Source of the DNA: Marinilabiliaceae bacterium UBA5488
GTDB lineage: Bacteria > Bacteroidota > Bacteroidia > Bacteroidales > Marinilabiliaceae
Length of the DNA stretch: 64,000 bases
Assembly: GCA_002427105.1 (NCBI GenBank)
Contig: DIPM01000035.1
Coordinates: 67,247 to 131,246 of the forward strand
Direction of reading: 5' to 3'
Part shown: piece by piece, positions 18,870-27,683 of the stretch
Layout of the letters: each line of letters starts with the position of its first letter
Numbering within the stretch: position 1 is the stretch's first letter
Translations under genes and position numbers: made by a program
Notes under the pieces: generated by a model
What the model saw: the letters and a program-made list of their open reading frames with translations, nothing else
The model's database searches: none
Told to the model about the DNA's origin: nothing

Positions 18870-19877
18870 ATGCAAAAGAGATTTGGTTTCTTCGGAGTTA
18901 TAATCCTTCTTATATCGGTTTTGGGTGCTTGTGCACCCAAAACTGTTTATATTGTTAATGAAGGAGGCATATTTGGCACTACTTACCGTTTTGTTTACCA
19001 ACATCCGGATGATCAACACAAGGCGCTAAATGAGCTTCTTTGGCGGTTTAACAGCTCGCTTTCCACCTTCGACAGCAACTCTTATATCAGCAGGCTGAAT
19101 CGCAACGAAGCCGGGCTGCCTTCGGACACTTTCTTTCTTAAGATGTTTGCCATGGCGCAAGAAGTTACTGAGAAATCCTCAGGGGCTTTTGATATCACCG
19201 TAGCTCCTCTGGTCAACGCCTGGGGTTTTGGCTTTAAAAATCGTGAAACTATAACTGAGCAGCTTATAGACAGCCTTAGGCAATATGTTGGCATGGATCA
19301 GCTGCGGATTGAAGATGGCTGCCTGATTAAGAAGCAGGCAGGCGTAATGCTTGATGGTAGTGCAATTGCCAAAGGTTATGGGGTGGATGTGGCAGCTGAA
19401 TATCTTGAGAGTCTGGGAGTCAAGAATTATCTGGTTGAAATTGGAGGAGAGATGCGCTCCCTGGGGCTTAACGCGAAAGGCTCAATCTGGCGGGTTGGGA
19501 TTGATAAGCCTGATTTTGATCAGTTTAATGGCACGCGCGAGCTGCAAATGATAATAAATCTATCGGGAGCTTCCCTTGCTACGAGTGGTAATTATCGCAA
19601 TTATTACATGGAAGATGGGAAAAGATTTGCTCATATAATTGATCCCAGAAGCGGCTATCCCGTAAATCACTCTTTGTTGAGTGCTTCTGTTATAGCCCCA
19701 ACATGCATGGAGGCAGATGCTTATGCAACTGCCTGTATGGTGCTTGGCCTGGATAGCGCCAAACTCCTGGTGGAATCACTGCCCGGCATCGAAGCCTGCT
19801 TTATTTATCATGGAGAAGAAGAGTATCAGGTCTATTGCAGCCCCGGGTTTCCGCTCGACGAGGAAAGTGGTAATTAG
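18870..19877 (+). CDS. apbE: FAD:protein FMN transferase, lipoprotein
   Basis: 335 residues. Lipoprotein signal with lipobox LGAC (Cys21). GTTYRF near the start, SSLSTFDSNSYISRLN, LDGSAIAKGYGVD (about residue 165-177) and the metal-binding HIIDPRSGYP are ApbE hallmarks. It transfers FMN from FAD onto Thr of (S/T)GAT-type motifs in NqrB and NqrC, outside the inner membrane. It starts 20 bp after nqrF, so it belongs to the same operon and matures its own neighbours. Confidence 0.96.
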   Translation: MQKRFGFFGVIILLISVLGACAPKTVYIVNEGGIFGTTYRFVYQHPDDQHKALNELLWRFNSSLSTFDSNSYISRLNRNEAGLPSDTFFLKMFAMAQEVTEKSSGAFDITVAPLVNAWGFGFKNRETITEQLIDSLRQYVGMDQLRIEDGCLIKKQAGVMLDGSAIAKGYGVDVAAEYLESLGVKNYLVEIGGEMRSLGLNAKGSIWRVGIDKPDFDQFNGTRELQMIINLSGASLATSGNYRNYYMEDGKRFAHIIDPRSGYPVNHSLLSASVIAPTCMEADAYATACMVLGLDSAKLLVESLPGIEACFIYHGEEEYQVYCSPGFPLDEESGN

Positions 19878-19895
19878 TTATTAGTTATGAATAAA

Positions 19896-19928
19896 AAGCG
19901 CTTACCTCCGGATTAAAGGTAAGCGCTT
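19896..19928 (-). terminator. Terminator for the NqrM-like gene, shared with apbE
   Basis: A perfect 12-bp stem (AAGCGCTTACCT with AGGTAAGCGCTT). The T-run lies on the minus-strand exit side, so it best fits termination of the small minus-strand gene; the hairpin could also stop apbE transcription. Confidence 0.85.
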
Positions 19929-19949
19929 CTCATGTTTGGCGGTATGTTT

Positions 19950-20132
19950 CTACTCAGTACCTGAAGTACAGGAGGTAGGCTGTGCACCACAACCACAGGC
20001 TCCCTCAGAATTTCCACCGCCGCAGGTTTTCAGTTGAGCGCCCTTCTTAAAGAAGCCCTTAACTGCCAATCCTAAAAATGCCAGTGATAAAAAAAGTACA
20101 GCTATTGCCAGAACTATTAAAAATTGTGTCAT
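19950..20132 (-). CDS. Small Cys-rich membrane protein, NqrM-like
   Basis: 60 residues from ATG 20132; a TTG at 20159 in the same frame is rejected because the ATG gives a clean start (MTQFLIVLAIAVLF). It has one transmembrane helix (about 3-26), then KGFFKKGAQLKTCGGG and a short tail with CGC and a final Cys. The layout, one N-terminal helix followed by a Cys-Gly-Gly and a C-x-C...C tail, is that of NqrM (DUF539), the factor needed for NQR maturation and thought to deliver iron to the NqrD/NqrE site. The position beside nqr-apbE supports this. It has its own promoter and terminator. Homology is inferred from pattern and context, not shown by alignment. Confidence 0.75.
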   Translation of the reverse strand: MTQFLIVLAIAVLFLSLAFLGLAVKGFFKKGAQLKTCGGGNSEGACGCGAQPTSCTSGTE

Positions 20133-20178
20133 AACTCGTATCCTTTCATTTTTGAGCAATCAAATCATTTCAATTGCA

Positions 20179-20209
20179 CAAATATATAGTAAATTTAATT
20201 AAGACACAA
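20179..20209 (-). promoter_or_regulatory. Promoter of the NqrM-like gene
   Basis: On the minus strand: -33 TTG (20209-20207), 20-bp spacer, and -7 TATATTTG (20186-20179), a full Bacteroidota promoter 47 bp before the ATG. Confidence 0.75.
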
Positions 20210-20229
20210 GTGTCCGAAATGATTTCTTC

Positions 20230-21669
20230 CTATTTTTTTCTTATCAGCCAAAGGAACAGGAAGGTGAGTGCGCCGTTTAAAATCAGCTTTTCGTAGCCCA
20301 ATTGGAAGCCAAACCACGCCATGGAATTGTAGTCTAATATTCCTGTGATTATGGGAGGCAGAACAGCGGCAGGTACCACCAATTTATCGTGGATTTTGTA
20401 TCTGGTAAAAAGCCCAAAGCTGTATAAACCCAGTAGGGGGCCATAAGTATAGCCTGCCAGCACATAAATTGTGTCTATAATGCTGTCTTGTTTGAGGGCG
20501 CGAAAGCCCAGAATAACAAGGACGGTTAGTATGGTGAATGCTATATGGGTAATAATCCTGGCTCGTTTGGCTTTCTTTTCAGGCATTTTGTCAACTTCCA
20601 AAATGTCGAGTGAAAAGGCTGTGGTAAGTGCGGTAAGCGCCGAGTCGGCACTGGAGTAAGCAGCAGAAACCAAGCCAAGAATAAAAAGTACTCCCACTAT
20701 TGTTGGCAGATATCCTCCCAGAGCAATCATTGGATATAAGTCGTCAGCTCTTTCGGGAGCTGAAATGCCCATTTTGGCTGCATACATATAAAGTAAAACT
20801 CCAAGGCTCAAAAACAGCAGGTTTACAGGAAGGAAGGCTGAGCCGTACCAATACATGTTTTTCTTAGCATCTTTGAGGTTTTTGCAAGAAAGGTTTTTCT
20901 GCATCATATCCTGATCCAAACCGGTCATTACTATAGTTATAAAAGCCCCTGAAAAGAACTGTTTTACAAAGTGGCGCGATGAGCCCCAGTCGTCCCACAC
21001 GAATATTCTTGACATATCGTTATCGGCAATGCCTTTTACCATGGCTCCAAATCCGGGGAAGAGTTCGCGGCTGATTATTACTATTGTAGCAATCACTGCT
21101 GCAAGCATCATTATTGTTTGAAGCGTGTCGGTCCAGATTATAGTCCTGATTCCACCCCTAAAGGTGTAAAGCCAAATTAGCGAAATACAAATGATAACAG
21201 TGAGGTAGAAGGGAACATTAAGAGCATCAAAGAGTGCCAGTTGCAATACGCTGGCCATAAGGTACATTCGGGCTGCTGAGCCTATGGTTCGGGAAACCAG
21301 GAATAGTATGGAGCCCGATTTATAGCTGTAGCGTCCGAAGCGGTCGTTTAGGTAGCTGTATATAGATGTAAGATTTAGCCTATAGTAGAGAGGTAATAGA
21401 ATATTAGCAATAAGGATATAACCCAAAACGAAGCCTGCTACCATTTGCAGATAGGTAAATTGTTGCGATTCGACCCATCCCGGCACGGAGATAAATGTAA
21501 CGCCAGAGATTGATGAGCCTATCATTCCGATGGATACGATATACCAGGGCGATCTGCGATTGCCAAGGAAGAATGAAGCGTTATCAGATTTCTTGCCTGT
21601 AAACCAGGATATTATCAATAGTACAAGAAAGTAGGCAGCGATAATTGAGGCTATTAATATAGGATTCAT
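20230..21669 (-). CDS. Sodium:solute symporter (SSS family)
   Basis: 479 residues with about thirteen transmembrane helices and no signal peptide. GMIGSSISGVTFISVPG (about 52-68) is the SSS signature in helix 1, and SAAYSSADSALTALTTAFS (about 335-353) contains the Na+-binding helix region. It couples Na+ entry to uptake of an unidentified solute. The NQR complex encoded next door pumps Na+ out, so it could supply the driving gradient. It is divergent from recR; no clear promoter was found in the gap. Confidence 0.92.
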   Translation of the reverse strand: MNPILIASIIAAYFLVLLIISWFTGKKSDNASFFLGNRRSPWYIVSIGMIGSSISGVTFISVPGWVESQQFTYLQMVAGFVLGYILIANILLPLYYRLNLTSIYSYLNDRFGRYSYKSGSILFLVSRTIGSAARMYLMASVLQLALFDALNVPFYLTVIICISLIWLYTFRGGIRTIIWTDTLQTIMMLAAVIATIVIISRELFPGFGAMVKGIADNDMSRIFVWDDWGSSRHFVKQFFSGAFITIVMTGLDQDMMQKNLSCKNLKDAKKNMYWYGSAFLPVNLLFLSLGVLLYMYAAKMGISAPERADDLYPMIALGGYLPTIVGVLFILGLVSAAYSSADSALTALTTAFSLDILEVDKMPEKKAKRARIITHIAFTILTVLVILGFRALKQDSIIDTIYVLAGYTYGPLLGLYSFGLFTRYKIHDKLVVPAAVLPPIITGILDYNSMAWFGFQLGYEKLILNGALTFLFLWLIRKK

Positions 21670-21754
21670 CTGCGGCTTGTTTTTTATTAGCAGTACAAAG
21701 AAAAGAAATTTTTACTTATTACTACTGAGAGTTACTTGCCTTGGATTTCTTACT

Positions 21755-21788
21755 CTTGCTGTCTACTCATTGATTTTTATTAACTTTG
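21755..21788 (+). promoter_or_regulatory. Promoter of recR
   Basis: -33 TTG (21756-21758), 22-bp spacer and -7 TAACTTTG (21781-21788), 21 bp before the recR ATG. Confidence 0.65.
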
Positions 21789-21809
21789 CCTGCTTAGAAA
21801 TAGTAAAAT

Positions 21810-22430
21810 ATGCATAATTCACAATATCCATCCCTGCTTCTTGAAAGCGCAGTAAACGAGCTTGCGCGACTTCCGGGTATAGGTCGAAAAACGGCAATGC
21901 GTCTGGCTCTTTTTTTTCTGAAAGAGAAGAAAGTGGATGTTATTAGATTTGCTGAGGCTATAAAGCTACTGCGTGAGGAGATTCGCTATTGTAATGTGTG
22001 TTACAATATCTCGGATTCTGAAGTCTGTGCAATCTGCAGCAGCAATAAGCGAGATCGCTCATTGCTTTGTGTTGTAGAGAGTGTCAGGGACGTAATGGCT
22101 ATTGAAAATACTCAGCAATTCAATGGATTATATCACGTTTTGGGAGGCATTATTTCGCCTATGGACGGGATAGGTCCCGACGATTTGACCATAGAAGCTC
22201 TTGTGGAGAAAGTGAAAAGGGGCGAGATTAAAGAGCTTGTTTTCGCCTTAAGTGCTACTATGGAGGGCGACACTACTAATTTTTATATCTATCGTAAAAT
22301 TTCGGATTTTCCTATTAAGATAAGCACTATCGCGAGGGGCGTGGCTATTGGTGATGAGCTTGCCTATGCAGATGAGATAACGCTTGGCCGCTCTTTGCTT
22401 AACCGTTTGCCTTTTGAAGCTACACTATAG
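21810..22430 (+). CDS. recR: Recombination mediator RecR
   Basis: 206 residues, usual RecR length. Helix-hairpin-helix near the start (ARLPGIGRKTAMRLA), a C4 zinc finger (CNVCYN...CAICSS, about 56-72) and a Toprim domain (LLCVVESVRDVMAIE). RecR works with RecO/RecF to load RecA at single-strand gaps. First gene of a plus-strand run of closely spaced genes that continues to about 25.2 kb. Confidence 0.96.
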   Translation: MHNSQYPSLLLESAVNELARLPGIGRKTAMRLALFFLKEKKVDVIRFAEAIKLLREEIRYCNVCYNISDSEVCAICSSNKRDRSLLCVVESVRDVMAIENTQQFNGLYHVLGGIISPMDGIGPDDLTIEALVEKVKRGEIKELVFALSATMEGDTTNFYIYRKISDFPIKISTIARGVAIGDELAYADEITLGRSLLNRLPFEATL

Positions 22431-22438
22431 AATTATTT

Positions 22439-22909
22439 ATGATAAAAATAGACAGTATAAAATCCTTAAAGATGCTTTTTTGGGCAGTTTTTGTCCTCCA
22501 AATAATTATTGCCTTGATTGGCATAATACTTGCTCCAATGGTGTCTGCTGCTGCGGCCTTAACGGCTGAAGGAGCAGAAAATTTTAAAACTATCATTATA
22601 CTGATGGTTTTAGGGGCTGTTCCTCTTGCTTTTGCGCTTGAGGGCAGAAAAAAGAAGCTTATTAAAGGAGATATGGATATGGACACTAAGTTTGCTTTGT
22701 ACAAAAGCGGGTTTATAGCAAAGATGGTCGTTTTGAGTTCCATAAATCTTTTGTCAGTTATATCGTTTATGTTTTCACGCAACAGCTCTTTTTTGTATAT
22801 TGTTTTGATATTATTTGTTGCATATTTACTTAATATTCCTTCAAAGGAGAAGATAGAAGAGCTTTTACAAACAGAGTCAGAAGACCCTGAATCAGCTATT
22901 GATGAATAA
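22439..22909 (+). CDS. Hypothetical four-helix membrane protein
   Basis: 156 residues. Four hydrophobic segments are visible (about 13-40, 50-66, 91-110, 116-130), separated by a basic loop (EGRKKKLIKG), with an acidic C-terminal tail. It starts 8 bp after recR and ends 12 bp before the next gene, so it is probably in the recR operon. No family recognised. Confidence 0.8.
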   Translation: MIKIDSIKSLKMLFWAVFVLQIIIALIGIILAPMVSAAAALTAEGAENFKTIIILMVLGAVPLAFALEGRKKKLIKGDMDMDTKFALYKSGFIAKMVVLSSINLLSVISFMFSRNSSFLYIVLILFVAYLLNIPSKEKIEELLQTESEDPESAIDE

Positions 22910-22921
22910 TATTTCCTGCTT

Positions 22922-23359
22922 ATGATGATCGCGGTTGATTTTGACGGCACTATTGTAGAACATCGTTACCCCTCAATTGGAAAGCAGCGCTATTTTGCCT
23001 TTGAAACGCTTAAAGCGCTTCAAAAAGACGGGCATCAGCTAATATTGTGGACTTATAGGGACGGCAAGCTTTTAGATGAGGCAGTGGAGTATTGTCGCAA
23101 AAACGGAGTGGAGTTTTATGCAGTCAACTGCAGTTTCCCTGGAGAAATATTAGAGCCAGGTCAGAGTAGGAAGGTTGATGCAGACCTTTTTATTGACGAT
23201 CGTATTGTCTTTGGATTTCCCGGCTGGGGCGAGATTTACCAGGCAATTAATCCTGATTCTTCCTCGCTTGGTTATATTGATTATCGAAAGCAATATGAAC
23301 AGAAAAAAAGGAAGGGCTTACCGGCTATTATAAAACGATTTTTGGGATTAGATAGTTAA
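22922..23359 (+). CDS. HAD-like hydrolase, BT0820 family
   Basis: 145 residues. The N-terminal catalytic motif is IAVDFDGTIV, the HAD DxD nucleophile site; a second motif ILWTYRDG (about 41-48) gives the Thr and a basic residue, and DADLFIDDR (about 87-95) the acidic pair. It is a capless HAD of the kind seen in the Bacteroides protein BT0820, expected to be a small phosphatase. Substrate unknown. Confidence 0.85.
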   Translation: MMIAVDFDGTIVEHRYPSIGKQRYFAFETLKALQKDGHQLILWTYRDGKLLDEAVEYCRKNGVEFYAVNCSFPGEILEPGQSRKVDADLFIDDRIVFGFPGWGEIYQAINPDSSSLGYIDYRKQYEQKKRKGLPAIIKRFLGLDS

Positions 23360-23383
23360 GTAACTTAAATTCAATTATTAATA

Positions 23384-23971
23384 ATGAAATTTATGAAATT
23401 GACACGTTTGTTTCTGGCGGCTTTAGTAGCCATTCCTCTTTTCAGCAGCTGTGGTTATAATTCCATGGTCGAGCTTAGGGAGGGTGTTGATGCACAGTGG
23501 GCTCAGGTTGAAAACGTTTATCAGCGTCGTGCCGACCTTATTCCCAATCTTGTTAGTACGGTCAAGGGTTATGCTGCTCATGAGCAGGAGACTCTTGAAG
23601 GGGTGATTGAAGCCCGTAGCAAGGCCACCGGTATTAATCTAAGTGCTGAAGGACTTACCGAGGCCAATATGGCGCAGTTTCAAGAGGCTCAGGATAACTT
23701 GTCGTCTGCTCTGTCGCGTTTGATGGTGGTTGTTGAGAGATACCCTGATTTAAAGGCAAACCAGAATTTTTTAGATTTGCAGGCTCAGCTTGAGGGCACC
23801 GAGAATCGCATTGCTGTTGAGCGTAATCGCTTCAATGAGGAGACGCGTAAGTACAATACCTATATCGCCAAGTTTCCCAAAAACCTGATAGCATCTTTGT
23901 TTAAATTTGAGAGGAAGCCCTATTTCGAAGCCGACAAAGCAAGTCATACGGCTCCTCAGGTTCAATTTTAA
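23384..23971 (+). CDS. LemA family lipoprotein
   Basis: 195 residues. Lipoprotein signal with lipobox LFSSC (Cys23). The LemA core is evident: VDAQWAQVENVYQRRADLIPNL, TVKGYAAHEQETLE, VVERYPDLKANQNF and ERNRFNEETRKYN. LemA proteins are helical membrane-associated proteins of unclear biochemical role that are commonly encoded with TPM-domain proteins, as here. Confidence 0.94.
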   Translation: MKFMKLTRLFLAALVAIPLFSSCGYNSMVELREGVDAQWAQVENVYQRRADLIPNLVSTVKGYAAHEQETLEGVIEARSKATGINLSAEGLTEANMAQFQEAQDNLSSALSRLMVVVERYPDLKANQNFLDLQAQLEGTENRIAVERNRFNEETRKYNTYIAKFPKNLIASLFKFERKPYFEADKASHTAPQVQF

Positions 23972-23982
23972 GGGACGATAGG

Positions 23983-24417
23983 ATGCCTCAAAAATATTTT
24001 TCCGAGAAGGAGAAGGCTCTTATTACCGATGCCATCAGGCAAGCCGAGAAAAACACTTCAGGCGAGATTCGTGTGCATATAGAGAGCCGGTGCAATGAAG
24101 GACTTATGGACAGGGCCGCCTATATTTTCGGGAAGCTGAAGATGCACAAAACAGAGGGGCGCAACGGGGTTCTGTTCTATTTGTCGAAGGACGACCATCA
24201 GCTTGCGATTCTGGGCGATTCCGGGATAAATGCTGTCGTAGAGCCTGATTTTTGGGAGAGTATAAAAGAGACTATATTCTCTTATTTCAGAGAAGGTGAC
24301 ATAGCCGGAGGTCTGGTCAAGGGGATTATGATGGCCGGTGAAAGTCTGAAAGCATTTTTCCCGTATAGTATTGATGATAAGAATGAATTGAGCGATGAAT
24401 TATCGTATGGAGAATAA
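23983..24417 (+). CDS. TPM-domain protein, soluble
   Basis: 144 residues, no signal peptide or helix. The TPM core is visible: ISDAIRQAEKNTSGEIRVHIE-like start, NGVLFYLSKDDHQLAILGD and the later GDIAGGLVKGI. TPM domains are associated with phosphatase-like or photosystem-repair functions in other organisms; the bacterial role with LemA is unknown. It begins 11 bp after lemA. Confidence 0.88.
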   Translation: MPQKYFSEKEKALITDAIRQAEKNTSGEIRVHIESRCNEGLMDRAAYIFGKLKMHKTEGRNGVLFYLSKDDHQLAILGDSGINAVVEPDFWESIKETIFSYFREGDIAGGLVKGIMMAGESLKAFFPYSIDDKNELSDELSYGE

Positions 24418-24427
24418 TAGTCGGTTT

Positions 24428-25228
24428 ATGCAAAGGAGAGTAGTGTTTCTGGTTTTCGTGTTCCTATTGTGCCTAATCCGTGAAGGGCATGCGATTCTTG
24501 CCAAGCCTGAACCGGCTCGTCTGGTGAATGATTATGCCCTCTTGCTGGATGCAGATGATCGTATGCGGCTGGAGTCTTCTCTGTCGCAATTTGCACGTGA
24601 AACCTCAACACAGATTGTAGTTGTCACCATTAGTTCTCTGGATGGTTATGTTATCGGAGATTATGCTGTCCGCCTTGGTCACAGTTGGGGAGTAGGGCAG
24701 GGCGACAACGATAATGGTCTTGTAATAGTTGTTAAGCCCCGCGTAGGCAACGAGCGTGGTGAAGTCTTTATTGCAACAGGTTACGGACTGGAAGGAGCTG
24801 TGCCCGATGCTATTGCCCGGCGTATTGTTGATAACGAGATAATTCCTCATTTTCGCAATGAGGATTATTATGCCGGCCTGCTCTCGGGCGTGAATGTGAT
24901 TATGGAGCTAACTCGCGGAGAATATACGGCTGATGAATATGTTAACAGGACGGGAGGCGAGGGCTCGGCGGTGGGTGCTTTCTTTGTATTGCTCTTTATT
25001 ATGGTAATTGCATCCTTGGTATTAAGGACAAAGAAGGTAAAGAACTCTGCGATAGGTCGTGAACTGCCGTTTTGGACAATTATGAGTATGTTGTCAGCCT
25101 CTTCCCACGGTCATAGCGGCAGCTGGGGCAATTTTTCCTCCAGCAAAGGTTCTTTTGGCGGCGGTGGTGGTTTTGGAGGTTTTGGCGGCGGAGGTTTTGG
25201 CGGCGGCGGTGCCGGAGGTAGCTGGTAG
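24428..25228 (+). CDS. Exported TPM-domain protein with Gly-rich tail
   Basis: 266 residues from ATG 24428, chosen because it gives a compact signal peptide (MQRRVVFLVFVFLLCLIREG); ATG 24395, overlapping the preceding gene, would give 277. A periplasmic TPM domain (about 25-150, ARLVNDYALLLDADDRMRLE; IATGYGLEGAVPD) is followed by a transmembrane helix (about 181-200), a cytoplasmic segment and a tail of Gly-Phe-Gly repeats. This YgcG-like layout is common in LemA-linked operons. Confidence 0.9.
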   Translation: MQRRVVFLVFVFLLCLIREGHAILAKPEPARLVNDYALLLDADDRMRLESSLSQFARETSTQIVVVTISSLDGYVIGDYAVRLGHSWGVGQGDNDNGLVIVVKPRVGNERGEVFIATGYGLEGAVPDAIARRIVDNEIIPHFRNEDYYAGLLSGVNVIMELTRGEYTADEYVNRTGGEGSAVGAFFVLLFIMVIASLVLRTKKVKNSAIGRELPFWTIMSMLSASSHGHSGSWGNFSSSKGSFGGGGGFGGFGGGGFGGGGAGGSW

Positions 25229-25297
25229 CCTATTTGATAAACTCTTTTAGAGAGCTCCTAATTTTATTATTCCTTTGAGATTTTGGACAATAAAATT

Positions 25298-25329
25298 AAA
25301 AGAGACCTTCCCGCCGGAGGTCTCTTTTT
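25298..25329. terminator. Bidirectional terminator between TPM and zinc-ribbon genes
   Basis: A perfect 11-bp stem (AAAAGAGACCT with AGGTCTCTTTT) and 9-nt loop. T-runs are present on both strands, and the flanking genes converge here. Confidence 0.92.
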
Positions 25330-25370
25330 ATTATACGGAATTAATAGTGTGTCGAAGCTTTATCTGTAAA

Positions 25371-26123
25371 TTACAATTCGTCATCTACCAGGATACGTCC
25401 GCAATATTCACAAACGATAATCTTCTTTCTCAACTGTATATCTAATTGGCGCTGAGGTGGAATCTTGTTGAAACAGCCGCCGCAAGCATCGCGGGCAACA
25501 GTTACAACTGCAAGTCCGTTACGTGCGTTTTTGCGTATGCGCTTAAATGCGGTCAAAAGCCTATCATCAATACGCGCTTCAATTTCTTTAGTTTTCGATT
25601 TGATGCGTTCCTCTTCGGTTTTAGTCTCAGAAACAATCTCATCAAGCTCAGCCTTCTTTGCCTTAAGATCGCCTTTGCGTTCATTTATCAGTTTGACCGA
25701 CGACTCCAGCAACTCGTTCTTGCTCTTCATCTCGGCTGTGAACTCACGGATACGCTTTTCGCAGAGCTCTATTTCTAAAGTCTGAAACTCAATTTCCTTG
25801 GTAAGAGAATCGAACTCGCGGTTGTTGCGCACGTTTGATTGCTGGGCTTCATATTTCTTAATAAGCAGACCGGCCTCCTTTATCTCGTTCTTTTTTGCAA
25901 GGATGTCGTCGTTCATATTTTTAATATCGCTCTCCAAGTTGGTCATCCGGGTTTCTAATCCCGCGATTTCATCTTCAAGATCCTGCACTTCTAAAGGCAA
26001 CTCACCTCTCAGTGTTCTTATCTTGTCAATTTCAGTAACTACCTTCTGTAAATCGTACAGCGCACGGAGCCTCTCTTCAACTGTCATATCCGCGGCCTTA
26101 ACTTTTGAATCCGTTGTTGCCAT
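25371..26123 (-). CDS. Coiled-coil C4 zinc-ribbon protein
   Basis: 250 residues. Residues about 15-195 form a long charged coiled coil; the C-terminus holds a zinc ribbon with CGGC (about 214-217) and CEYCG (about 238-242). This is the C4-type zinc-ribbon family (zf-RING_7) found widely in bacteria, often beside Nif3-like genes, as here: the Nif3-like gene ends 4 bp upstream. The family is thought to act in nucleic-acid or ribosome-related processes, but its role is not settled. Confidence 0.88.
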   Translation of the reverse strand: MATTDSKVKAADMTVEERLRALYDLQKVVTEIDKIRTLRGELPLEVQDLEDEIAGLETRMTNLESDIKNMNDDILAKKNEIKEAGLLIKKYEAQQSNVRNNREFDSLTKEIEFQTLEIELCEKRIREFTAEMKSKNELLESSVKLINERKGDLKAKKAELDEIVSETKTEEERIKSKTKEIEARIDDRLLTAFKRIRKNARNGLAVVTVARDACGGCFNKIPPQRQLDIQLRKKIIVCEYCGRILVDDEL

Positions 26124-26127
26124 TGTG

Positions 26128-27219
26128 TTATAAATATTTAATTGGATTGCTATTCACCTTTGATAAATGGACTGCAAAATTAGGAAATTTTTTTGTAACT
26201 ATCTCGAAAAAAAGTTCTTTAGTGAATTGTTCACTCTCGTAATGTCCAATATCAGCGATTATTATTTTATTATCACTATCGAAAAATTGATGATATTTAA
26301 AGTCGGCACTTACAAATATGTCGGCTTTACTTCTGATGGCTTCTTTTAACAATGAGCTGCCACTCCCTCCGCATACCGCTACGCGGCTGATGTCCTTGCC
26401 AAAGTACTCGGTGTGCCTGATACATCCGGAATTTGTAAGCTGCTTTAGCATAGTGAGGAACTCTTTTGCCGGCATTGGCTTATTAAGATTTCCTACAACG
26501 CCAAAGCCCGTATTCATCCATTTGTTTTTTAGCGGATAAAGGTCATAGGCAGCTTCTTCGTAGGGGTGAGAGCTAAGCAAAGCTTTAACTACTGAGCTTT
26601 CCAAATAATCCGGGAAGATTGTTTCTATGCGCACTTCGGCTTCTTTATGCAATACGCCCTTAGCTCCGGCAAAGGGATTGGTGTTATCACCTGCCTTGAA
26701 AGTCCCTTCTCCTGTAATATTATAACTGCAGCTGTCGTAGTTTCCAATTTTACCCGCACCGGCATCGAAAAGAGACTGACGCACTTTATCGGCATATGCA
26801 TAGGGCACAAAAGTGACCAGTTTTACCAAGCGCCCTGCCCTGGGCTCAAGTATTGTCTGGTTTATCAAGCCGAGTTTGTCTGCTAATTTGGAGCTTACAC
26901 CTCCGCTAATGCTGTCCAGGTTTGTATGGGCCGAATATAGGGCGATATCGTTTTTGATAGCTTTACGAAGTATGCGACCAGTGGCGTCTGCTTCAGTAAT
27001 GCTCTTAATTCCTGGAAAAATCAGGGGATGGTGAGAAATAATCAGGTTGAGTTTCAGGTCTATCGCCTCTTCTACAATCTTCTCGGTGATATCTATGCAA
27101 ATAAGAGCGCCTGTGATTTCGGACTCACGAGAACCCGCTTGCAGTCCGCTATTGTCATAGCTTTCCTGCAAAGCCGGTGGAGCTGTTGCTTCAATAGCTC
27201 CTATAATATCTTTGAGCAT
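26128..27219 (-). CDS. Nif3-like dinuclear metal centre protein
   Basis: 363 residues from ATG 27219 (MLKDIIGAIEATAPPALQES), where family members usually begin; ATG 27240 adds seven residues and a TTG at 27276 is less likely. Metal-ligand motifs are visible: YDNSGLQAG, LIISHHPLIF, YSAHTNLDS and DIGHYESEQ. The length indicates the version with an inserted PII/CutA-like middle domain. Nif3 proteins form hexamers with a two-metal site; the substrate is unknown, although some members are linked to GTP cyclohydrolase-like activity. Confidence 0.92.
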   Translation of the reverse strand: MLKDIIGAIEATAPPALQESYDNSGLQAGSRESEITGALICIDITEKIVEEAIDLKLNLIISHHPLIFPGIKSITEADATGRILRKAIKNDIALYSAHTNLDSISGGVSSKLADKLGLINQTILEPRAGRLVKLVTFVPYAYADKVRQSLFDAGAGKIGNYDSCSYNITGEGTFKAGDNTNPFAGAKGVLHKEAEVRIETIFPDYLESSVVKALLSSHPYEEAAYDLYPLKNKWMNTGFGVVGNLNKPMPAKEFLTMLKQLTNSGCIRHTEYFGKDISRVAVCGGSGSSLLKEAIRSKADIFVSADFKYHQFFDSDNKIIIADIGHYESEQFTKELFFEIVTKKFPNFAVHLSKVNSNPIKYL

Positions 27220-27285
27220 AATGATGCTAGCCTCACTCATATTATTAAGTTGTGATATTTTTGATAAATAATTCAATAGGATAGC

Positions 27286-27621
27286 CTAAAGACTATCTTT
27301 AATCGCGAGCAGTGTTTGCTTAATTTCTTTAAGGCGTTTTATCACTTCAAAGTTTTCGACTGTGTCCAGACGATTGTCTTTCAGCTTCTTTTCAGCACCT
27401 TTCAGAGTCATGCCCTTTTCCTTAACAAGGTGATAGATAAGGTGAAAGTTCTCAATGTCTTCAGGAGTAAACATCCTGTTTCCCTTCTTGTTTTTGTAGG
27501 GCTTAATAATGTCAAACTCCTTTTCCCAATAGCGGATAAGGGATGTGTTGACATCAAACATCTTAGCTACTTCTCCAATTGTGTAGTAAAGCTTTTCTAC
27601 GCTCGGCTCTTTATATGGCAT
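27286..27621 (-). CDS. MerR family transcriptional regulator
   Basis: 111 residues. The winged helix-turn-helix is clear: YYTIGEVAKMFDVNTSLIRY (about 12-31), then WEKEFDIIKPYKNKKGNRMF and a helical C-terminus. It is short and has no effector domain or conserved Cys, so the inducer is unknown. It lies between the M23 peptidase and the Nif3-like gene on the same strand. Confidence 0.9.
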   Translation of the reverse strand: MPYKEPSVEKLYYTIGEVAKMFDVNTSLIRYWEKEFDIIKPYKNKKGNRMFTPEDIENFHLIYHLVKEKGMTLKGAEKKLKDNRLDTVENFEVIKRLKEIKQTLLAIKDSL

Positions 27622-27683
27622 AATTTTCGCGAATTAAGCAATCGAAAGAGACAATTTTAGCTTTTTTTTTTGAAGCAAGCAAA

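Noticed and set aside
18404..18940. 178-codon minus-strand frame across nqrF and apbE
   Set aside because: Antisense to two certain genes and without recognisable domains.
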